This document shows, piece after piece, positions 18,830-25,860 of a DNA stretch of 25,860 nt. How positions within the stretch are numbered: position 1 is the first letter of the stretch; each line of letters starts with the position of its first letter. The notes under the pieces were generated by a model. That model saw only the letters and a program-made list of their open reading frames with translations, was not told the origin of the DNA and did no database searches. A program made the position numbers and the translations under genes. The DNA comes from Mucidula mucida (Eukaryota; Basidiomycota; Agaricomycetes; Agaricales; Physalacriaceae): NCBI GenBank assembly GCA_015501055.1, contig JADNYV010000480.1:1-25860 (forward strand), in the 5' to 3' direction.

Positions 18830-20164
18830 TCAGATGCGACCATTCCACAGCTGGGAGACAAATTTATGATTGAGCGTGGCACGGCTCATTTCCCCCTTTA
18901 CGGTCCGGAAGTCGCGTAGAGCCTCCAAAGCGGAGGGCACGCACGCACCATGCAAACCCATCATCCTCTCCACAAATTGGACCCCTTCAGGAAACACATC
19001 CGGTACCATCTGTGTCGTCGCGCTTGTAAGTAGAAGAAAACGGCATAAGATGGCACACTCACTCGTATGTGGCGCTGCATCAGTGCTCCGAGAAAAAGAA
19101 CGTCCACCTCAAATGGGTTGCAAGTGGTACCTCTGCCTTGTAGACCGTCTCTGAAGTCCAATCACAGATTATGTGGAAGGGGCGCATCCTCGAGCGCCAT
19201 ATCCAGAGGCACCACCGAAGCAAACCCGTAGTCGATGAAGGCGAAGACACAGTCTTTATCAAGGTCAAAAATACCAAAATCAATCACATCGCCAGGAAGG
19301 ACATTGACCAAAGTATTTTGGTCCAAAATATCGCAGTGCGCAATGCGCTGTTCGTGACAGAACTCCAGAGCCTAAATCGAGGTCAGCAAAGAGAACGGCA
19401 TGGGTCTAGAGGATGTTCACCTCAAGAAGCTGCTCCCAGAGAAACATAGAATCCTCTATTGTCTTGAAGCGAATGTAGAAGGCGGATATCCAGCTTGTGA
19501 CGAGTAAACTTGGGAATGCAGACGCAGGGACAGCCAATCAACCAATGCACCGTGGCATCACTGCGAAGACCAAACCACCCCATGTAACAAAGTCCAACAC
19601 AGGGATAGTGTGATTTCGAGGATCCGAGCGTGCAGCTGGAGTGTTGAGCCGCTGTAAGGCAAGGAATTCTGTTGTCGGAGAAGAGGTAGTAGAGATCAAT
19701 CTGTATAAGATTGCATATCTACGAAAGCTGTCAAAACCCAGGGTGACTTACTTCAAGACAAGTTCTCTTCCAAGTCGATCTCTAGCGGCCCATAAGCGCA
19801 TATCCTATTCAACGGATGAGAAAATTTCGAAGGAACGACAACTACGTACCGGGAAATCAAAATGCGACGCTGTACGCAATACTCTGGCGTATGGATATTC
19901 CTGAGACGAAGACGGCGGAGGCCACCTCGGGGCGTCGAGAATTGGGTCATTGTCTAGGTTTCTGACATATAGAAAGTATCCCTGTGACGCGAAGAAGGGG
20001 GCCAGGAACTTCCAAGCATCCATGGCGCATAGTTTGCGTTTGTGAAAATCTTTCATGTCGTCGTAATCTAGTCCCATGTCCCAGTCAGCGAGGTCTCCGG
20101 AAGCTGGATGCCGGTGCCACCATAAGCGAACAGTCCAGAGCAGTGTCTCGTGCAAAGTCGCCAT
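18830..20164 (-). pseudogene. Agaricomycete kinase-like protein with one in-frame TGA, right copy
   Basis: Exons 20164-19850, 19804-19752, 19700-19551, 19493-19421, 19371-19063 and 19009-18830 mirror the left copy at an offset of 11197, with every intron the same length. The kinase motifs (ELVLK, RIAHCDILDQN, FIDYG) are unchanged, and so is the TGA at codon 267 (19162-19164), so this stop predates the duplication. The intron at 19420-19372 differs strikingly from the left copy although the flanking exons are almost identical. If translated, the protein would end after 266 residues, keeping the catalytic loop but losing most of the C-lobe. Confidence 0.85.
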
Positions 20165-21003
20165 TGGGATTAATTATTCTGACATGTTGGTAGGCGTAAG
20201 CACACGTCCCGAGCAAGGCACAGCAAGTGAAAGCGAGCTTTGCGGACATGGTTGACAAGGTTCACTTGAGGTTCACAATTGAGCTGGCAGTACTCGAGTC
20301 CCTGTGCGAAAGTTGTATGACCTGGTTGAATTCGTAGCATTACGCTTACTGAGATCTCAAGACGAGCGCCTGTAAAAACAGTGAGTGCGTCAACCTCCAA
20401 TGAAACATAGTATGTCACCGCGTAATTCACGACTTATACCAACGGTGCTCGTAGTCACGGTGTCGACGCATCTGCTCTTCAGCAATTCTTTAGGGGGGAT
20501 GAGGACTATGTCTGATCGTCTTGCTGTTGTATCCAGGATTCATCCAGGAAGTGGTAAGGCTCCAACGAGGATTGAATGTTTCACCTCACGGATTTTCCTT
20601 TAGCAGCCTGGGTGCAAATGTGAGTCTACACCCCAGGTTACTGCGAAGTCTCTGGAACCAGTATTGCGTCGTGATGGTTGTGATCAACGGTGCCATTTCA
20701 ACTGACATCTACAAAATAGCGCCACAAGGAGCCCTTCACACAACTCAAACACACATAAGGGAGGAGGAGCACCAGGCACTGCTTCTTCTGAGCAGGCCGT
20801 TCGCAAAGAGATACGATTCCACTTCCTCCCCGTCCCAAAAATCCCGTGTCCTCCTGCAAGGCAGCGACTACGGTACTTTGACTACGGATGTGTATGTACC
20901 AGATAAACAGAAGCACAAGCTAAATAAAAAAAGGAAAGAGTACAAGTTACTGATGCTAACGATGAATATGTGCACTTTGCGATAGATAATTAAAACAGAG
21001 TCC
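20165..21003. other. No recognisable gene
   Basis: Counterpart of 8968-9806 and almost identical to it. It presumably contains the kinase promoter and the Nab2-like gene's 3' region. No motif was found in the open frames. Confidence 0.5.
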
Positions 21004-21974
21004 TCAAGCAGTGATGGCAACCTGAGACTTCGAATCCTTGTTGGCGGCGTCCTCCTTCAGTTTGAGGTCCTTCTCCATCTCGTTCTTCTCCTGCTCTAGC
21101 TTCTCCAATTTCTCCTTCACAGAGGCCGCACTGTTCGTAAACTTGGCGCTCTTATGGGGGCTAGGGCCGCCCATAGTACCGGTCTCAGGCGTCGGCACGT
21201 TCACCAAAGGCGCGGTAGCCGATAGGCCACGATGGAAAGAGTTAGGAAGTACGCGTCCTTCGGGGTGTTGAAATTGACAGCTCGCACGAGTGCAACCAGC
21301 GCCGTATCTGCACGATTGAGCACGTGGAGCGCTGTGGGCGGACGGACGAGGTGGATGACTGAACGTGCATCCCGCTCGCGTGCAAGCGGCACCAAAGCGA
21401 CAAGGGACAGCAGAGGAAGGAGGAGGATGGTGAGGCACATGAACCGGAGCAGGTGCAGGCGCAGGTGGAGGAGCATTGGCTAAATTTTATTAGTATCGTA
21501 CAGATGAGATCAACTAGAAAACTCACGATTGGCAGTCAAGACAGCAGGACTGACATGCGTCTTTGCACAATCCTTGTCTTTGCAGTTCTTTCCTTGCTCA
21601 CAAGGCTCTGTACTGACGACGACGCCACTTTCCGTCGTCGCGACTGGTGAGGGATGCGCCCATCGACAATGCGGGTTCGTACATTTTAAGGAGAACTTGC
21701 ACAAAGTGGGCGACTGCAGTCGCTCGGGAAACACATACGTTGTCCGTTGCTGACCAACAGGTGGAGTGGGCTGAGCAGAGGTGGCCATAGTGGGGGTCGG
21801 CGCAGCGACATTGTGGAAAGCCTCTTCGCCAGAAGGTGTCGACGATGTCTGTGAATGTCCACCACGACCACGGGCACCACCGCGTCCCCGCCCATTCCCC
21901 CGACCTCTGCCGGCTCCATTCATACCTGGAAAAGCCTGTTGCCCTTGCATGCCATTCATCATATTCATATCCAT
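21004..21974 (-). CDS. Nab2-type CCCH zinc-finger protein (307 aa), probably 5'-truncated
   Basis: Exon 1 is 21974-21527 and exon 2 is 21479-21004, joined by a 47-nt GTGAGT..TTTAG intron with a clear ACTAAT branch-point-like sequence. The product starts with a Met/Gln-rich stretch and an RG-rich segment (residues 21-39). Four C-x5-C-x4-C-x3-H fingers follow at residues 92-107, 125-140, 176-191 and 206-221, and a charged coiled coil (KEKLEKLEQEKNEMEKDLKLK) lies near the C-terminus. This finger spacing is that of Nab2/ZC3H14 poly(A)-RNA-binding proteins. The usual N-terminal PWI-like fold is absent: in-frame sequence upstream reaches a stop within 24 bases, and FunK1-derived sequence begins at about 21984. 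It is therefore likely a captured 3' part of a larger gene, with ATG 21974 a fortuitous start. Retention of the intron argues against a retrocopy. Confidence 0.8.
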
Positions 21975-21983
21975 CGGCCACAA

Positions 21984-24398
21984 GAGGTGGGTTGATTACC
22001 CTCCGAACTCTGATGCACACATGCGGCCGCATTGTCTGCTTGCACATAGTATGCTATATGACCGTGTCCAGAATTTATCTCCGGTATGTCAAACACCCTT
22101 GATTTCGGACGATATCCTGACTTGTATTGTAGGATGAAGCCAAAGTGCTATTTTATCGAATTTCAGGCATCGCTTGAGACTGACTGTATGTATAGGGTGT
22201 AATTTGGTGGCTGCAAATAGTCGCCGCGCTGGAGATGAAGCGCAGCGACAAGGAGGGGGGGGTGGTCAAACAGCTTATCGGCTATCTGCGGCAAATATTG
22301 CGCGAACAACCCGATCATCGATTCGTTTTCGGATTTACTCTTGGACGCGAAGGTCCGCGATGCATGTCAGTATGCCTCCGTGACCGATTCGGCGTCCTCC
22401 TTACTAGTACGCCTATCGATATCCACAAGGTGAGTTCCGTATTCGATACGCACCACGCTATGATTGAAATTTCTTGACTGTTAGTTTCCGAAACTTTTTA
22501 TCCGTATTATTGCCTCGTTTGCCGTCCTTGCCCCACACAAACTTGGCTTTGATCCCTCCATGAATTCTATGTTCAGCCTAAAGAGGTGGTGGATTCCTAC
22601 CGATTGACGAGTACGACAGCCTTTGCGACTGATTCGTACAAGGAGCCCACACCCAAAGACGGTAGGCAGTACAAAGCGACGAGCGTTGCTCATGCAAGAG
22701 TGATGCGTGGTAGGGCAACATCTGTCTGGACAGTGGTACCCTTAATCAATGATCAACTCGGTGCAGAGGTACTCACCAAACGCTGACCTGAAGCCAAGCT
22801 CACGTCTTTGTTCAGGTCTTTGTTCTCAAGGAGCCGTGGCGTCCCGAGTTAGTCGAGTCCGAAGGCGAATCCAATAGCAAGGCAAAGGGGTCTGAATGCG
22901 AGTTTCTTGGTCCAACAACGCTACACGAGGACGTCGTAATTGACGATATGGTGGATCGTACTGGGACGTTCATACGTGTGGCAGCTTGCCGCCAGATGAC
23001 GGACAAAAACCGGGAATGAGGCGTCTACGGGCTGAAAGCGAAGAGCGTTTCCTACATGTCGCATCGACGGACGATGACGAGATTGACCAAATGACCACTC
23101 CTCGAGAGAGAGACTATGTTTCTCGAGCTCACACGCGCGTCATTATGTCGACTTTCGGCTGGCCGCTAACATCTTTCGCAACATTGAAAGAACTCTTCGT
23201 GGTGTTCTTGAACGGAGTGCAAGGTATAATTGTTTCGTGTGTAACGACGTCTCTTTGACAATGACGGCTTGCAGGTCACGAATCTCTCTACGAGCACGGT
23301 CGTTTACACCGTGATATCAGTGCAGGAAATGTCATGATCGCATGCTGTCCAGGTGAAGGAGGGACGACTTCTTTTGGCACCAAAGGGTGTCTTATTGACT
23401 TGGATCGCTCAAAGCTGGGTGCTCGAAATACCAGAACGCTCCCTCCGGCTCAAACTCAAAATGACCCAATACCAGAGGCTGAAATTGCGTCCCTCTCCCC
23501 CGCAATCACTTCTTATTTTAGAAGACGCAAGCACTCGCCCAAGCTGTCACTATCACTACAGCCCTGATGTTATTCCTCTGCGTATGATGTGCCGGAGTTC
23601 TACACTATACGATCGCGGCCATCGAGTATAGTTTAGCATTCCCTCCCGCTCAAGAAGATCATATTATTACAACAGATCGGTTAGGATGGCACCGTGTATG
23701 TCTCATTGGACATTTTGGTATTCACGCTCATAGATATAAAGGTTGAACGGAGTTTCGACTTCAATCCCGCCGTGCTTGTATCAGAGGATGAGGACAAGGA
23801 CACTTCTAAGGCGTCTAGAACTGTAAGTCCTATCCTACAAACCTTCAGATTGATCTTGACGTCTTTTCTTTTAGGGAACTCCTCCTTATGCTAGCGCAGA
23901 AGTGCTTGGCGCTGCCCCGGTCAGATATGGAACTGACTCAATAGCAGTCCCATATCAAGATGCAATCCATGATATCGAATCATTTTTGTGGATCTTGGTC
24001 CATATCTGCCTGACGCGAAGTGGACCTAGCGGCGCCCGTCGTGCCGAGCTCACAGAACACGGAAATGTGCTGCGTAAAGTCGTCTATCGCGTCTTTAACA
24101 GTGATAACGCCACGCTCGCGTTGAACAAGCACCGTCTTTTTGCCATCCCCAGTGACTTTGAAAAGGACATCATAGGCAATTTCCATCCCTACTTTCACCC
24201 TCTCAAGCCCCTTGTTCGTGAATGGCTCGGTCTTCTTCGCCTGGCATATACTCATCGCGAGTTATATGAATACCACACTCTGCATCGGAGGGCATTGCTA
24301 TGTTGGAGAAGGCAGTGGAAATGCTCCCTACCGAGGACGATGACATTGTGGCAGAGATACTGGAGAAGCGGCGGAAGGAGATGGACGGTGCTTTCTGA
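21984..24398 (+). pseudogene. FunK1-type fungal protein kinase A, 5'-truncated, right copy
   Basis: Exons 22021-22083, 22133-22144 (12 nt), 22196-22429, 22485-22768, 22816-23223, 23275-23693, 23734-23822 and 23875-24398. Exon 3 is in frame here (CMSVCLRDRFGVLLTSTP block intact) and two codons shorter than the left copy. Lesions: a missing G at about 22562, a missing G at 22980-22981, several small indels at about 23555-23612 (net loss of four bases), and one missing base near 24290. Except for the exon 6 cluster these are single-base run changes at positions different from the left copy's. Catalytic motifs LHRDISAGN, IDLDRSK and GTPPYASAE are all present. A 46-bp stretch after ASAE (23902-23947) is strongly diverged from the left copy without any indel. 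Confidence 0.88.
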
Positions 24399-24657
24399 TA
24401 TTGCCCACTTCGATTCACCGCCGGCGACAATTTACCTGACATGTTCACAACAGCGGGTTTCTACCGAGTCTCCGCCGCGTAAACGACCAAAAAATGATTA
24501 GTACCATTTCAATCCCTAATTCTTGAACATGTCACAGCAAAGGGTCAGGTAACGTTCATACACGGTCACATGGCGATCCCTCGCGACAGCTTGAGCTTGT
24601 ATGGTAAAGCCAGGCGACTTGATACGACAGAATGCGGTGATTTCTAAATGGAGTCAT

Positions 24658-25503
24658 CTAGTTTCTGATTAATGTAAGTGACGGTCTGAGCTGTACGTGC
24701 GAGATATCATGGTCGGAATAAAGTCCTCTAGCTTGCGCGAATGAATATGAGCTTCCATCATCCAACCGTCTCCAAGGCAAACGTTCCAGAAGTAACTCTT
24801 CGCTCCGCCGGGCCAGTCGAAAGCTATTTGCAGGAATAAAGTTCATGTTATGCCGACTCCTTATGGCGCGACGACTAGTGTTGAGAACGAGGTGTAGTAC
24901 GCGGAATTTTCTTGGAAGCGGATCTTGTGAGGAGAGAGATGAAAGAGTCATCGCCGTGCCACTCTGCGTTGTTGAGGGTGTGCCAAGCATGGACGCCCTT
25001 GAGCCACGTAACGATGGTATCACCTGGGGTGGCTCTTTCTTTGTGTGCCCAGGCGACGAAACCCTGAATGCATTGATCAACACGGTCGAGTGACAGTAAC
25101 AAACGTGCTTACGGCGAGAAGAATCGTAGACGCTGGCATGCGATCGGATTCAGGAGACTCATTTCTATCACAGAACTGGTGAAAGCGAAGAAGGCCTATG
25201 CCGTAGTTGATGCGCGTTGGTTGGCTTATCGAACGCGTCGCGCGAGAGATCCAAGATAACTGGTGTGTATAAAGTAGGAAATTTGGACAAGAGCGAGGCT
25301 TGGAATGAAAGCGAGTACGGCGAAGTCCAGCGAAAGATACGATCCTCGGGCAATACAGAGGGACGGAATTCAGAGATAGCAATTTCGTTTTCTTCTTTGG
25401 GTGTGCGCGGAATCTTGTTGCTGGTAGAAAGGTCTGGCGTAGCAGAGGAACAGGACGTAGCCTGCTCTCTAGTCCCAGACGCAACCGCCTTTCGTACTTG
25501 CAT
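24658..25503 (-). pseudogene. Tyrosine-recombinase-like relic, right copy
   Basis: Same structure as 13467-14315: ATG at 25503, the CCAACCAA frameshift at 25217-25224, an INYGIGLLRFHQFCDR block, a 49-nt intron, the GFVAWAHKERA and AEWHGDD blocks, and an early stop. It lacks one of two ACG triplets present on the left near 13680. The frameshifting 4-bp duplication is shared, so the gene was already dead when the unit was duplicated. Confidence 0.66.
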
Positions 25504-25591
25504 GAATCTGGAATGATGATGGTGTGAATAAACTCGGAATGCCCTTCAGTTCGCGCCTGTACATGGCGGTCTAAAGTCAAGCGCGAGAAGG

Positions 25592-25599
25592 TGACGTCA
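25592..25599. promoter_or_regulatory. CRE/ATF-type palindrome TGACGTCA, right copy
   Basis: Identical to 14404-14411, again sharing its last A with the BRCT gene's ATG. Conservation says little here because the surrounding copies are nearly identical. Confidence 0.33.
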
Positions 25600-25860
25600 T
25601 GCCATCCATGTCTACTAAACGACCTCGACCTCCGATAAACGCATCGGGTTCCTACGAACTCCAACGTAAACGATTAAAGCCTGACCGCTTCATTTCAGAA
25701 AAGACTAGGCTTATCCGGATCCACATCATTCCAGCCAAGATCGACTCGAGTACATTGTTCGAGCTCGGTTCACTCTTGGAAGATGGAAAAACGTTCTTGT
25801 CTGGCGATGAAACCGCTCTTTATCAACTCATGAGCAGTAGGATGAGCATGACGCAGATGT
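25599..25860 (+). pseudogene. BRCT-domain protein, right copy, partial and frameshifted
   Basis: It matches exon 1 of the gene at 14411. A single C is missing after 25839 (AGTAGG here, AGTACGG on the left), shifting the frame about 80 codons into the protein, before the conserved ADVIITAVRM block. The window ends at 25860, so exon 2 is not visible. With no other lesion in this stretch, a consensus error is possible. Confidence 0.75.

Larger units (their letters stand above)
17615..25860. repeat. Right copy of the ~11.2-kb tandem unit, cut by window end
   Basis: It matches 6418-14673 in order and orientation. Its first base is the first base (G of GT) of an epimerase-gene intron. Small indels account for all drift of the offset. 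If the unit is complete, the copy should continue about 2.9 kb beyond the window with the rest of the BRCT gene and another FunK1 B. Confidence 0.95.

Noticed and set aside
21975..21983. Upstream start of the Nab2-like gene at position 21983
   Set aside because: That codon is TTG; the first in-frame ATG is at 21974, and an in-frame stop lies shortly upstream.
1..25860. CRISPR array, tRNA or rRNA genes
   Set aside because: No regularly spaced short repeats and no rRNA-like or tRNA cloverleaf sequence were noticed. The only long repeats are LTRs, the tandem unit and the FunK1 paralogues.

Overview
The window looks like a degenerate, repeat-rich accessory region of a basidiomycete genome, most likely an Agaricomycete. 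Three things point that way. Introns are very short (about 38-57 nt) with GT..AG ends. Several genes belong to families that are greatly expanded in mushroom-forming fungi: FunK1-type kinases, a second Agaricomycete kinase-like family, and tyrosine-recombinase-like proteins. The left edge is a Ty3/gypsy chromovirus. No rRNA, tRNA or CRISPR signal was seen. I cannot name the species.

Layout. (1) 1-6417 is a retrotransposon patch. Element A is a frameshifted pol (protease, RT, RNase H, integrase, chromodomain) with its 3' LTR at 3733-4261. It abuts an older fragment of the same family, element B (4262-5718), starting at the codon for integrase's catalytic Glu. A 169-bp spacer and an inverted LTR (5888-6417) follow. 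(2) 6418-17614 is one copy of a unit of about 11.2 kb. It holds, in order: the 3' part of an NAD(P)-binding epimerase-like gene (+); an Agaricomycete kinase-like pseudogene (-); a Nab2-type CCCH zinc-finger gene (-); FunK1 kinase A, 5'-truncated (+); a tyrosine-recombinase-like relic (-); a BRCT-domain gene (+); and FunK1 kinase B (+), whose 3' end is replaced by epimerase sequence. (3) 17615-25860 is a second, nearly identical copy of the same unit, cut off by the window end inside the BRCT gene.

Coding state. Using the exon structures below, the minus-strand kinase is open across six exons except for one TGA shared by both copies. FunK1 A is broken in both copies, but mostly by different single-base run-length changes. 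The epimerase lost a splice donor in the left copy and gained a stop in the right. The Nab2-like gene is open on the right and frameshifted on the left. The BRCT gene is open on the left and has a one-base deletion on the right. The only gene models I would call potentially intact are the left BRCT gene and the right Nab2-like gene.

The genes do not form an obvious pathway. The region reads as duplicated, rearranged gene fragments next to transposons. Its most unusual signals are the complementary lesions between copies, two small hyperdivergent patches inside otherwise near-identical copies, gene-gene fusion breakpoints, and a conserved 12-nt microexon in the FunK1 genes.
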